Positions 1 through 8,767 of a stretch of 28,884 nt of DNA are shown one piece after another. Below the pieces are notes generated by a model, which saw nothing but the letters and a program-made list of their open reading frames with translations, searched no databases and was not told the DNA's origin. Made by a program: the position numbers and the translations under genes. How positions within the stretch are numbered: position 1 is the stretch's first letter; each line of letters starts with the position of its first letter. This DNA is from JALYNX01 sp963746905 (GTDB taxonomy: Bacteria; Actinomycetota; Acidimicrobiia; Spongiisociales; ZC4RG35). Location of the stretch: assembly GCA_963746905.1 (NCBI GenBank), contig CAVVCY010000005.1:1-28884 (forward strand), written 5' to 3'.

Positions 1-1784
1 TTGGATCACGCCCTCCACCACATAGCACCCGGCGACGGTGCCGGCGCGGGGAACCTTGAAGATCGCCCGCACCTCGGCGGTGCCCAACACCTGCTCGTGC
101 TCGACCGGCGCCAGTTGCCCTACGAGCAACAGCTCGACATCGTCCAACATCTCATAGATGATCCCGTAAGTTCGGATCTCGATCCCGGCCTGTTCGGCAG
201 CCTTACGTGCCTTCGGCTCCGGGCGTACGTTGAAGCCGACGATCACAGACTCGGTGACCTCGGCGAGGGTGACGTCATTCTCATTGATGCCACCTACTGC
301 ACCATGCACGATTTGGATCTTTCCGCCCTCCCGCTCGATCTTGCTGATGGACTCCCGAAGAGCCTCCAAGGAGCCCTGGGCGTCGGCCTTCACGATCAGA
401 TTGAGATGGGCCTCGTCCGTGCGGAGTTGATCGAGGAGGCTCTGCAGCCGGTCCCTGGCCGAGGGGACGGCATGGCTCGTCGTCTTCAACAACTGCTCGC
501 GCTCGGTGGCTAGGCGCCGGGCCTCACGGTCCGACTCGACAGCCTCGAAATAGTCACCAGCGACGGGCACGTCGTCCCAGCCCATGATCTGAATTGGGTC
601 GGAGGGACCGGCTGATTTCAGCTGATTGCCGTTCTCGTCCATCAGGCCGCGCGCCCGGCCTGCCACGGCACCGGCAACGAAGGAGTCCCCCTTGTTGAGG
701 GTGCCTCGCTGAATGATCACGGTGGCGACCGCCCCCCTTCCAGTCTCGAAGCGAGCCTCCACCACCACTCCGGAGGCTGGGGCGTCGGGGTTGGCCTTGT
801 ACTCCTCGAGCTGGGCGATCAAGTCGACGACCTCCAGGAGATCCTCGACACCATCACCATTGAGCGCTGACACTTCCACGCTCGGCACATCCCCACCAAG
901 TTCCTCGGTGATGATGTTGTGCTCGGTCAGCTCCGTCCGAACCCGGGTCGGATCAGCGCCGGGCACGTCGATCTTGTTGACCGCGACCACGATCTTGACC
1001 CCGGCAGCCCTGGCATGGGAGATGGCCTCGACTGTCTGGGGCATGACTCCGTCGTTGGCGGCGACAACCAGGATCACGATGTCGGTGATGTTTGCCCCGC
1101 GCGTCGGAGTGCCGTGAAAGCCTCGTGACCGGGAGTGTCGATGAAAGTCACCAGGTGCCCGTTGACCTCGACCTGATAGGCGCCGATGTGCTGGGTGATC
1201 CCACCCAGCTCTGCGTCCACGACGCTGGTCTTGCGGATCCTGTCGAGAAGGGTGGTCTTGCCGTGGTCGACATGGCCCATGACGGTCACCACCGGTGGCC
1301 GCGGCTTGAGCTCGTCGGCATTGTCTTCGTGCTCCGGTCGCTCGGCGACTGCCGGCGGCGGGGCGGTCTCCTCGACGTCGACGATGAACCCGTATGACTC
1401 GGCGATCTCCTCCATCAGGTCGGTCGGCATTGGTTGCCCGGCACCGACCGGCATGCCTCGGAGCAGGAGGATCTTCACGATCTCGCTCGACGGCACACCA
1501 AGGGACTCGGCGAACTCCGCGACCGAGGCACCCTCCTTCAGAGAGGCGAGCCCGACCTGGGCCTCGTCCTCGGCCTCGGGCTCCGGCTCCGGTTCTGGGG
1601 TGAGAGTCTCAACTTCCACAGCTGCCTCAGGCTCATCACCGGCGATGGCAAGGCGAAGCAGTTCGGCCGACTCGTCGTCCAGGCCTGAAGATGCCGTTTT
1701 CACTTCGAGCCCGAGCGCCTGGGCCTGCTCGAGCACGACCTTGGAATCGAGGCCCAGATCCCGGGCTAGTTCGTAGACCCTCAT
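1..1784 (-). CDS. infB: Translation initiation factor IF-2, 3'-truncated by window edge, one frameshift
   Basis: GTPase that places initiator tRNA on the 30S subunit and promotes subunit joining. Two IF2_N helical domains (about residues 1-45 and 85-135) flank an acidic Pro/Glu linker. The G domain follows: GHVDHGKT (G1), GGITQHIGAYQV (G2), DTPGH (G3), then NKID (G4) and SALNGDG (G5) in the downstream frame. The ATG at 1784 overlaps the nusA stop as ATGA, implying translational coupling; no ylxR gene lies between them. The frame breaks just after HEAFTAL, around 1094-1108. Downstream, 1-1098 is open and reads GANITDIVILVVAANDG and onward through domain II to the window edge. One missing base (for example a G before CGCGCG, giving LRARGA) restores the family sequence. 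Since IF-2 is essential, a sequence error is likelier than a true pseudogene. Identity is certain. Confidence 0.95.
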
Positions 1785-2929
1785 TCGCTTTCGTCGTCCT
1801 CTGACGCCTCGACGGCGTCCTCATCGTCGGTCACCTCGGGGGAGACCTCCCCGTCAGGCTCGACCGCAACCTCCTCGGTCACAGCCTCCTCCACCGCAGG
1901 CTCCTCAGCGACTGCCTCCGGCTCCGCAACCACAGCGTCCGGCTCCTCGACTTCCTCACCTTCGCTGTCCGACCGAATGTCGACCTTGAACCCGGAGAGA
2001 CGGGCCGCCAACCGTGCGTTCTGGCCTTCCTTGCCGATGGCCAGGGAGAGCTGATGCTCGGAAACGACCACGTCGGCGGTCTTCTCCGCCTCGTCGATGT
2101 GGACCTCTTTCACCTTGGCGGGTCCGAGCGCCTCGGCAATGAACTGCCCGATGTCATCACGCCATTGGACGACATCCACTTTTTCACCCCTGAGCTCGTT
2201 GACCACCTGGCGGACCCGGGATCCCCGGGCGCCGACACAGGCACCCTTCGGATCCACGTTGGCATCGTGGGAGAGAACTGCGATCTTGGTCCGATGACCC
2301 GGCTCCCTGGCGATATTCACGATCTCGACTGTGCCGTCGGTCAATTCCGGGACCTCGAGCTCGAGGAGTCGGCGCACCAGGTCGGGATGGCTCCGGGAGA
2401 CCACGATCTGCGCTCCTTTGGCCTCGTTTCGGACCTCGAGGATCAGCGCTTTGACCCGGTTGCCCCGTTCCAGACGCTCAAAAGGGATTCGCTCCGATCC
2501 GGGAAGGATCGCCTCGGCGTCGCCGAGATCGAGAATGACCGATCGGTAGTCGACCTGCTGCACCAACCCGGTGACGAGATCGCCTTCCCGGCCCTCGTAC
2601 ATCTCGTAGACGTGCTCGCGCTTGGCCTCACGCAACTTGTGCTGCATCACCTGCTTGAACGACTGCGCGGCGATGCGGCCAAAGGCCTCCCCCTCGGGTG
2701 TGTCCTCCCATTCGGCGGTGACATTGCCCTCTTCGTCCAACTCTTGGGCATAGACGGTCACCTCGCCGGAGTCGGGGTCGATTGTGACCCGGGCCTCCTC
2801 GGCCGCACCCGGGCTCCGCTTGTAGGCGGCAACCAGGGCATTGGCGAAGGCGTCGAGGATGGTGTCGACCGCCACGCCCCTCTCCCGGGCGAGGACTTCG
2901 ATCGCCTCCATCATCGTGTCGAGCTTCAT
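1781..2929 (-). CDS. nusA: Transcription termination/antitermination factor NusA
   Basis: RNA polymerase-associated factor acting in pausing, termination and antitermination. The 382-residue product has the N-terminal polymerase-binding domain (about 1-105), an S1 domain (about 112-180, around GDLVTGLVQQVDYRSVILDL), KH1 (DPKGACVGARGSRVRQVV) and KH2 (SLAIGKEGQNARLAARLSG). It ends in a roughly 60-residue Glu/Val/Ala-rich acidic tail instead of the C-terminal repeats of the E. coli protein. The ATG at 2929 has the Shine-Dalgarno AAGGAG at 2934-2939, which overlaps the rimP stop. The gene sits in the usual rimP-nusA-infB operon and ends in an ATGA overlap with infB. Confidence 0.97.
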   Translation of the reverse strand: MKLDTMMEAIEVLARERGVAVDTILDAFANALVAAYKRSPGAAEEARVTIDPDSGEVTVYAQELDEEGNVTAEWEDTPEGEAFGRIAAQSFKQVMQHKLREAKREHVYEMYEGREGDLVTGLVQQVDYRSVILDLGDAEAILPGSERIPFERLERGNRVKALILEVRNEAKGAQIVVSRSHPDLVRRLLELEVPELTDGTVEIVNIAREPGHRTKIAVLSHDANVDPKGACVGARGSRVRQVVNELRGEKVDVVQWRDDIGQFIAEALGPAKVKEVHIDEAEKTADVVVSEHQLSLAIGKEGQNARLAARLSGFKVDIRSDSEGEEVEEPDAVVAEPEAVAEEPAVEEAVTEEVAVEPDGEVSPEVTDDEDAVEASEDDESE

Positions 2930-2938
2930 GCTTCTCCT

Positions 2939-3418
2939 TCAGTGGCCCGGCTTGGGGGCCTTTTCCCACCTGAACACGGTGTTCGCGGTGAGCACGTCTT
3001 CGTAATTGACAACCTGGCTCTCGCCCTCGGCCTCGACAGTGAAAGAGCGCTCGCCTGCGTCCGCGATGACACCCCGAACCGTCGTCTTGCCTCCCTCCAC
3101 GGAGACTTTGGCGACGACCTCACGGCCAACGGACTTCGCGTAATGGCTGGGTAGGCGGAGTTTTCTCTCCAGACCCGGTGAGGTGACTTCCAGTTGGTAG
3201 GAATCGTCGAGCTTCGTCGCATTGTCCAGCAGACGGGAAACACCCCGAGAAACCTGGGCGAGCCGCTCGATATCGACATCTTTGCCGTCAATGACGATGC
3301 GGAGAACCCGCCCCGGCCCACGCCCGGACAGCTCGACGTCGTCGAGCTCGAGATGTTCGGCGACGAGGTAGTCCTCGACCACCGGCCAGATGTCAGCAAC
3401 TGTCGTCAACTGTGTCAC
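2939..3418 (-). CDS. rimP: Ribosome maturation factor RimP
   Basis: Assists 30S subunit maturation. The product shows the RimP N-terminal domain (VEDYLVAEHLELDDVEL, then VLRIVIDGKDVDIERLAQVS), the typical YQLEVTSPGLERKLRLPSHY segment (SPG(L/I)(D/E)R motif) and a C-terminal SH3-like barrel. Two starts are possible. GTG at 3418 gives 159 residues, close to family length, and keeps the 3430-3458 hairpin in the leader. TTG at 3463 gives 174 residues and has a better-spaced AGGA upstream, but puts the hairpin inside the coding region and adds a tail that does not look like RimP. I prefer GTG, with moderate certainty. It is the first gene of the rimP-nusA-infB unit, behind a TATAAT promoter. Confidence 0.9.
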   Translation of the reverse strand: MTQLTTVADIWPVVEDYLVAEHLELDDVELSGRGPGRVLRIVIDGKDVDIERLAQVSRGVSRLLDNATKLDDSYQLEVTSPGLERKLRLPSHYAKSVGREVVAKVSVEGGKTTVRGVIADAGERSFTVEAEGESQVVNYEDVLTANTVFRWEKAPKPGH

Positions 3419-3429
3419 TCCACAACAAT

Positions 3430-3458
3430 TCAGGTGGGTACCAAAGGCGCCCACCTGA
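3430..3458 (-). promoter_or_regulatory. Leader hairpin upstream of rimP
   Basis: Inverted repeat TCAGGTGGG (3430-3438) and CCCACCTGA (3450-3458), a 9-bp perfect stem with an 11-nt loop that can itself pair CC with GG. It ends 11 nt before the preferred rimP GTG. There is no T-run after the stem in either direction, so a simple intrinsic terminator for proS is unlikely. A leader element controlling rimP translation or early transcription is an inference. Confidence 0.45.
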
Positions 3459-3487
3459 TCCAAAAAGCGTCCTGTTGTCCAGATCTG

Positions 3488-3493
3488 ATTATA
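3488..3493 (-). promoter_or_regulatory. -10 box of probable rimP-nusA-infB promoter
   Basis: The minus strand carries a perfect TATAAT at 3493-3488 in the gap between the proS stop (3503) and rimP. Such an AT-rich hexamer is conspicuous in this GC-rich DNA. No good -35 match is visible at 16-19 bp upstream. A start near 3481 would give a leader of about 60 nt containing the hairpin. Confidence 0.5.
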
Positions 3494-3502
3494 AGTGAGT
3501 TG

Positions 3503-5227
3503 TCAGACCTGGGCGCCGAACCGCTCTGACTCGACCCTCTCCTTCACGATGCTCGCCACATCGGCGAGCGCGACGTCGGATTTCACCATTCCGCGCCGCG
3601 CTGTCAGCTCTACCGAGCCATCGGCAACCCCCCGGGGGCCGACCGTCACCCGGTACGGGATTCCGATCAGCTCCGAGTCGGCGAACTTCACGCCCGGACG
3701 CTCATCGCGGTCGTCGATCAGCACCTCGATGCCTGAGGAGGAGAGGTCTTGGTAGAGCCGGTTGGCGGCCTCCATCGTCGGTCCGTCATCGGGACGCACC
3801 ACGGTGATGACCACCTCATACGGGGCAACCGAGACTGGCCAGATGATTCCCCCATCGTCATACGACGACTCGACCACAGCGGCCATCCCCCGCTCAACAC
3901 CGATCCCGTAGGAGCCCATGATGATCGGATGGCTGACCCCGTTCTCGTCCTGCACATAGGCCCCGAATGCCTCGGAGAACTTGGTTCCCAGCTTGAAGAT
4001 GTGCCCGACCTCGATCCCCTTCCATCGCTGCAGCGGGTTGCCACAGACCGAGCACGGTTCGCCGGCGTCGACGGCCCGTAGCTCGGCCCAAACCCCAACA
4101 CCGATGTCACGATCAACGTCTACTCCTGAATAGTGCCAATCGTCCTCGTTCGCCCCTGTCACCAGTCTCTTGCGGCCGGCCAGGGCATTGTCAGCAATCA
4201 CAGTCGGCCCCTTGACGCCCACTGCTCCCAGGCTCCCGGGGTCGGCGCCCAGCAAAGGACGAATCTCTTCGGGCTCTGCGGGCCGGAGGTCGACCGCTCC
4301 CGTCACATCCATCAGTTTCTGCTCCTGGAGATCGTGGTCCCCGCGGACCAGGACGAGAACAGGCTCGCCGTCGAGGACATAGACGAGGGTCTTGATCTGA
4401 CGGTCGGGCGGAGCAGCATCGGGATGCGCCTCCGCAAGGGCTCTGATCGTCCTCAGACCGGGTGTTGGGAATCGTTCGAGCTCGGCCCCATCCCCATCGT
4501 CGACCGGGGCCACCGCGGAGACGGCCCGTTCCACATTGGCCCGGTAGCCGCAGTTGGAACAGGTGATGATCCAGTCCTCGCCGGCATCACTTCGCACCAT
4601 GAACTCAACCGACTCTTTCCCTCCCATGGAGCCGGAGGAGGCCTCGACGTCGACCGGATCCAAGCCCCAGCGTCGGAAGATCCTGAAGTACGCCTCCCGG
4701 TGCTTCTCGAAACCAATATCCAGGCCGGCCCGATCGATATCCAGGGTGTAGGAGTCCTTCATCGTGAACTCACGAACCCGGAGCAGACCCGACTTCGGCC
4801 GGGGCTCATCACGAAACTTGGTGTGCATCTGGTACCAGATCTGGGGCAGGTCCCGGTATGAGAAGAGCTCCGAGGCAGTGATGGCGAAGATCTCCTCCTC
4901 CGTCATGCCCAGGACGAGATCGGCTTCCTTGCGATCGACCAGCTTGAACAGGTTGTCGCCCATCAACTCGTAGCGCCCCGAAGTGCGCCAGATCTCAGCC
5001 GGATGCAGGGTCGGAGGGAGGATCTCCTGGCCCCCGATCGCGTTCATCTCCTCCCGAATGATCCCGGCGACCTTGGCCCGAACCCGCATCCCGAGGGGGA
5101 GGATGGTGTAGGACCCGGCAGCCAATTGGCGGATGAAACCCCCGCGCACCAGCAGCTTGTGACTGATCGCCTCGGCGTCGGTCGGGGCGTCTCGAAGAGT
5201 TGGGATGAAAGCTTGTGTCCAGCGCAT
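3503..5227 (-). CDS. proS: Prolyl-tRNA synthetase, bacterial type
   Basis: Charges tRNA-Pro. The 574-residue length matches the bacterial-type enzyme with an inserted editing domain. Class II landmarks are present in order: N-terminal RWTQAFIPTLRDAPTDAEAI, motif 2 region FRDEPRPKSGLLRVREFTMK followed by DSY, the editing insertion (about residues 225-390, including LVYVLDGEPVLVLVRGDHDL), motif 3 region GSYGIGVERGMAAVVE, and a C-terminal anticodon-binding domain (VVITVVRPDD ... LIDDRDERPGVKFADSELIG). The ATG at 5227 starts 29 bp after ispG. The frame stays open further upstream, but that part overlaps ispG antiparallel to its frame and has no family similarity. The last codons probably contain upstream sequence of the rimP promoter. 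Confidence 0.97.
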   Translation of the reverse strand: MRWTQAFIPTLRDAPTDAEAISHKLLVRGGFIRQLAAGSYTILPLGMRVRAKVAGIIREEMNAIGGQEILPPTLHPAEIWRTSGRYELMGDNLFKLVDRKEADLVLGMTEEEIFAITASELFSYRDLPQIWYQMHTKFRDEPRPKSGLLRVREFTMKDSYTLDIDRAGLDIGFEKHREAYFRIFRRWGLDPVDVEASSGSMGGKESVEFMVRSDAGEDWIITCSNCGYRANVERAVSAVAPVDDGDGAELERFPTPGLRTIRALAEAHPDAAPPDRQIKTLVYVLDGEPVLVLVRGDHDLQEQKLMDVTGAVDLRPAEPEEIRPLLGADPGSLGAVGVKGPTVIADNALAGRKRLVTGANEDDWHYSGVDVDRDIGVGVWAELRAVDAGEPCSVCGNPLQRWKGIEVGHIFKLGTKFSEAFGAYVQDENGVSHPIIMGSYGIGVERGMAAVVESSYDDGGIIWPVSVAPYEVVITVVRPDDGPTMEAANRLYQDLSSSGIEVLIDDRDERPGVKFADSELIGIPYRVTVGPRGVADGSVELTARRGMVKSDVALADVASIVKERVESERFGAQV

Positions 5228-5256
5228 TGGTGTTTCCGGGGCACAGCCGACGGTAG

Positions 5257-6465
5257 TCAGTCGGAGGAGGCCACCTCGGCCACGCGTGCTCGGGCGTCCC
5301 GAGCGTGATTGGCGTCTCCCTGGATTTGGATCAGTTCCTCGCGCGCCGCGGCCGCGATCTCCGCCGCGTTGGCCTGGGCGTGCGCCAACCGGCTCTCCAC
5401 GCCCTCTTCGACCAGTTTCCGTGCCTCGTCCAGGAGGGCCTCGACCATTTGCGCTTCCGGCACGACCCGCACCACCTGGCCCTTGATGAACAAATGCCCC
5501 TTGCCTCGACCGGCAGCAATCCCGATGTCGGCCTCCCTGGCCTCCCCCGGGCCATTGACGACACAACCCATGACCGCGACCTGGATCGGCAGATTCTCGG
5601 CCTCGAGGGCCGCCTGCGCCCGTGTCGCAACGTCGATGACGTCGACTTCGGCTCTCCCACACGAGGGACAGGCGATCAGATCGAGACCCTTGCGCTCCCT
5701 GAGCCCGAGGATCTCCAGGAGTTGACGGCCGGCCTTGGCCTCTTCCACCGGGTCAGCCGTGAGCGAGAACCTGATGGTGTCGCCGATCCCTTCGTCGAGC
5801 AGCGTGGAGATCCCGGCCACTCCCTTGATCAACCCGGCCGGAGGCGGGCCGGCCTCGGTGACCCCGAGATGCAGGGGATAGTCCACCGTTTGGGAGAGGA
5901 GGCGGTAGGACTCGATCATCGAAGGCACGTTGGAATGCTTGACCGAGATTTTGATGTCGGTGAAGTCGACCTCTTCGAGATAGCGGATTTCCTTGAGGGC
6001 CGAGTCGACCAAAGCCTGGGGAAGGGCGCTCCCGTATTGCTCGAGGATGTCCTTGTCGAGCGAGCCGGCGTTGACCCCGACCCGAATCGGCACCCCGCGA
6101 TCCTTGGCCTCGCGGGCGACCGCCTTGATCTGGTCTTCCTTGCGGATATTGCCCGGGTTCAGCCGGAGCCCATGAACTCCCGCCTCGAGAGCGGCCAAGG
6201 CCAGGCGGTACTGGTAATGGATATCGGCGATGATCGGCACCGGTGACCGGGGCACGATCTCGGCCAATCCCTGGGCGGCTTCCACTTCGTTGCACGTAAT
6301 GCGAACGATGTCGGCTCCGGCCCCTGCCAGGGCGTAGACCTGGGAAAGGGTGCCGTCGACATCGGCGGTCTTGGTAGTGGTCATCGACTGAACCGAGACC
6401 GGCGCATCCCCTCCTACCGCGACCTTGCCTACGTGGAGTTGGCGCGTGAGGCGGCGGGCAGTCAT
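5257..6465 (-). CDS. ispG: 4-hydroxy-3-methylbut-2-enyl diphosphate synthase (flavodoxin)
   Basis: Iron-sulfur enzyme of the MEP isoprenoid pathway that converts MEcPP to HMBPP. The 402-residue product begins TARRLTRQLHVGKVAVGGDA and shows the TIM-barrel segments VQSMTTTKTADV, RITCNEVEAAQGLAEI, IADIHYQYRLA and RLNPGNI. The [4Fe-4S] ligands lie in ACPSCGRAEVDVIDV and VAVMGCVVNGPGEARE. A tail of about 40 Ala/Arg-rich residues extends beyond the usual end. The start is ATG at 6465, 7 bp after rseP. An in-frame open extension to 6633 overlaps rseP and was rejected. Clustering with dxr is functionally sensible, since both belong to the MEP pathway. Confidence 0.97.
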   Translation of the reverse strand: MTARRLTRQLHVGKVAVGGDAPVSVQSMTTTKTADVDGTLSQVYALAGAGADIVRITCNEVEAAQGLAEIVPRSPVPIIADIHYQYRLALAALEAGVHGLRLNPGNIRKEDQIKAVAREAKDRGVPIRVGVNAGSLDKDILEQYGSALPQALVDSALKEIRYLEEVDFTDIKISVKHSNVPSMIESYRLLSQTVDYPLHLGVTEAGPPPAGLIKGVAGISTLLDEGIGDTIRFSLTADPVEEAKAGRQLLEILGLRERKGLDLIACPSCGRAEVDVIDVATRAQAALEAENLPIQVAVMGCVVNGPGEAREADIGIAAGRGKGHLFIKGQVVRVVPEAQMVEALLDEARKLVEEGVESRLAHAQANAAEIAAAAREELIQIQGDANHARDARARVAEVASSD

Positions 6466-6472
6466 CGGGTGC

Positions 6473-7591
6473 TCAAGACAAGGAGATCGGATTGACGATA
6501 TCGAGAATGATCGCCACGAATCCGAGGAAGGCGAAAATTGCAATGACCGCGGCCGCGACCGGGGCCAGCCGGCGGACGTTTGCCTCCCGTCCCGTGAGCT
6601 TTTCGTAGACCGCGACTGCGAAATGGCCGCCATCGAGTGGGAACAGGGGTAGCAGGTTGATGGTGGCCAGAATCACGTTGACGAAGGCGAGGATGCCGAG
6701 GAAGGCGGCTGTGGATGGCGCCTGAGTGCCGATGTTGACGATCCCGATCGGGCTCACCGGCCGGATCTCCTCGTCAACGTCGGTGTTGCCGGCGAAGACC
6801 CCAATGTATTGGGCGAGGCTCGATGGCTTGAGCATGTCGCCAAGGGCTTTGAAAGTGAAGCCGATCCCTTCCCACACTTGCTGGCCGGCGACCCCGATGG
6901 CTGCGATCGGCCCGATCTCCTGATTCTCGATCACGGGCCTGACGCCGAGGAATCCGGTGCTCCCCGAGCTGTCGTCACTGTCCATCTCGATCATGTCTAC
7001 GTTGAGCGTCAGCATCTCGCCGTTCCGGTTCACAGTCACGGTGGTCGGCCCGCCGCCCACAGAATCGAGGGCAACCGGCACGTCGTCCCACTCGTCGATC
7101 TGATGTGGGCCGATGGCCACGATGACATCGCCGCTCTCCAGACCCGCCTCCGCCGCCGGGGTGGGAACGATGTCGTCACCGACCTTCACGGTCGCGATAA
7201 CCTCTTCCACGGCCGGCTGGATGACGTTCACGCCCTCGGCAAGGGCAATCCCGTAAAAGATGAAAAAGGCGATCAGGAAGTTCATCGCAACACCGGCGAG
7301 GACCACCACGCTCTTCTCCCAGAACTTCTTCTCGCGGTAGGTCCTGCCCATGTCGGCCGGATCGACTGCCTCGAGGGGGTTCATGCCGACGATTCGCACG
7401 TATCCACCCAGCGGGATCCACTTCACCCCGTACTCGGTCTCGCCACGCTGGGTCGACCAGATCTTGGGGCCGAATCCGAAGAAGAACTGGGTGGTTTTCA
7501 TCCCCACGGCCTTGGCCGCGAAGAAGTGCCCCGCCTCGTGGGCGGTCACGAACACGATGATTGCGATGGCGGCTGCCAACCCTCCGAGCAC
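6473..7591 (-). CDS. rseP: Site-2 protease family zinc metalloprotease (RseP/Rip1-like, M50)
   Basis: Intramembrane protease of the M50 family, which cleaves membrane-embedded anti-sigma factors and signal peptide remnants in regulated intramembrane proteolysis. The zinc motif HEAGH lies in the first membrane helix (FVTAHEAGHFFAAK). A single PDZ domain occupies about residues 125-215 (ESGDVIVAIGPHQIDEWDDV). The third zinc ligand region is NLLPLFPLDGGHF near the C terminus, followed by a last helix. The start is GTG at 7591; there is no strong Shine-Dalgarno. It lies between dxr and ispG, the usual actinobacterial position. The window also encodes two ECF sigma factors with membrane-bound partners, which could be substrates, but that is only a guess. 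Confidence 0.93.
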   Translation of the reverse strand: MLGGLAAAIAIIVFVTAHEAGHFFAAKAVGMKTTQFFFGFGPKIWSTQRGETEYGVKWIPLGGYVRIVGMNPLEAVDPADMGRTYREKKFWEKSVVVLAGVAMNFLIAFFIFYGIALAEGVNVIQPAVEEVIATVKVGDDIVPTPAAEAGLESGDVIVAIGPHQIDEWDDVPVALDSVGGGPTTVTVNRNGEMLTLNVDMIEMDSDDSSGSTGFLGVRPVIENQEIGPIAAIGVAGQQVWEGIGFTFKALGDMLKPSSLAQYIGVFAGNTDVDEEIRPVSPIGIVNIGTQAPSTAAFLGILAFVNVILATINLLPLFPLDGGHFAVAVYEKLTGREANVRRLAPVAAAVIAIFAFLGFVAIILDIVNPISLS

Positions 7592-7621
7592 GGTGACACG
7601 CTACCTGGGCCGACCGTCTAG

Positions 7622-8767
7622 TCAGCAAGCACCTGCGATGAATCCGGCTGCCGTAGCCCGAGCCTCGAGGTCGACCGAGAGCACCGCATCAACATCGGCC
7701 ACCTCCCGCCAGGGGACCGCTTCCAGGGTCCGAGCCACCACCTCGGCGATCCCGAGGAAGCCAAGGCGGCCTTGGAGGAATGCCTCCACAGCCACCTCGT
7801 CGGCAGCATTCAGGACCGCAGGGCTCGACCCGCCTTGGGATCCGGCGCCAAATGCGATGTCGATCGCGGGGAAGGTGACCCGATCCGGCTCCTCGAAGGT
7901 CAAGGAGAGGCCGGCCATCGAGAACGGCGGAACCGGTGTCGGGGATCGGTCCGGGGCGGTCAGGGCGTATTGGATCGGGATCCTCATGTCGGGACGGCCG
8001 AAATGCCCCTTCCACGAGCCGTCGACGAATTCCACCGCGGAGTGGAGAATCGATTGGGGGTGAACCACCACATCGATCGACTCGAACGGGATGTCGAAGA
8101 GATAGTGGGCCTCAATGACCTCCAAGCCCTTGTTGAAGAGCGTGGCGGAGTCGATCGAGATCCGGCGCCCCATGTCCCACGTCGGATGACGCAGCGCCTC
8201 TTCCGGGGTGACTTCCGCCAGCGAATCGCGATCACGGCCCCGGAACGGCCCACCCGAGGCGGTGAGCATCAGCCGGGCCACCGACTCAGGGCTCTCGCCG
8301 GCGAGACACTGCATCAGCGCCGAGTGCTCGCTGTCAACCGGAATCAACTCTCCGCCATGGCTCGCCAGTGCGGCTTTCACTACCGCTCCTCCGGCCACCA
8401 TGCTCTCCTTGTTGGCCAGCGCGACCCGATTGCCGGATTCCAGGCCGGCGACCGTGGCGCGCAAGCCGGCGGCGCCCACGATCCCGTTGACCACGATCGA
8501 CCCGGGCATCCGTGCCAGCTCGGTAACGGCGTCGTTGTCGAACATGACCGGACGCCCCAGGTCGCGTTCAAAGGCCTTTCGGTCATCGTTGGATCCGCCG
8601 GCAACAGCGATCGAGGCCGACGGATAGCGAACTGCGAGCTTCAGCAGGTCAGAGGATGGCTCACGCGCCGCCAGGCCGGCGACCTCGAGCCCGAGATTGT
8701 CCGCGACCTCCAGTGTCTGGGACCCGATGGAGCCGGTCGCCCCGAGGACGACCACCGGCCGGGTCAC
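7622..8767 (-). CDS. dxr: 1-deoxy-D-xylulose 5-phosphate reductoisomerase
   Basis: Second MEP-pathway enzyme: converts DXP to MEP with NADPH. The 381-residue product has the nucleotide-binding GATGSIG at the N terminus, the ALANKES segment, the metal-binding PVDSEHSA, TASGGPFRG, the catalytic loop HPTWDMGRRISIDSATL, FNKGLEVIEAHYLF and HPQSILHSAVEF. The start is GTG at 8767, overlapping the cdsA stop as GTGA. A longer open frame to 8986 runs back into cdsA and was rejected because family similarity begins at VTRPVVVLGATGSIG. Intact throughout. Confidence 0.97.
   Translation of the reverse strand: MTRPVVVLGATGSIGSQTLEVADNLGLEVAGLAAREPSSDLLKLAVRYPSASIAVAGGSNDDRKAFERDLGRPVMFDNDAVTELARMPGSIVVNGIVGAAGLRATVAGLESGNRVALANKESMVAGGAVVKAALASHGGELIPVDSEHSALMQCLAGESPESVARLMLTASGGPFRGRDRDSLAEVTPEEALRHPTWDMGRRISIDSATLFNKGLEVIEAHYLFDIPFESIDVVVHPQSILHSAVEFVDGSWKGHFGRPDMRIPIQYALTAPDRSPTPVPPFSMAGLSLTFEEPDRVTFPAIDIAFGAGSQGGSSPAVLNAADEVAVEAFLQGRLGFLGIAEVVARTLEAVPWREVADVDAVLSVDLEARATAAGFIAGAC

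Noticed and set aside
1..513. Long plus-strand open frame opposite infB
   Set aside because: It is the antisense shadow of infB in GC-rich DNA; the minus strand here reads clear IF-2 domain II sequence. The same holds for 713-1117 and 1186-1776.
1094..1108. Programmed ribosomal frameshift in infB
   Set aside because: No slippery heptamer with a downstream structure is evident, IF-2 is not known to use one, and many other genes here show similar breaks.
2054..3154. 366-codon plus-strand open frame opposite nusA and rimP
   Set aside because: No recognisable protein features; both opposite genes have conserved domains, good starts and operon spacing.
5228..5662. N-terminal extension of proS
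   Set aside because: The extension overlaps ispG and has a random Arg/Gly-rich composition; the family starts at RWTQAFIPTL.
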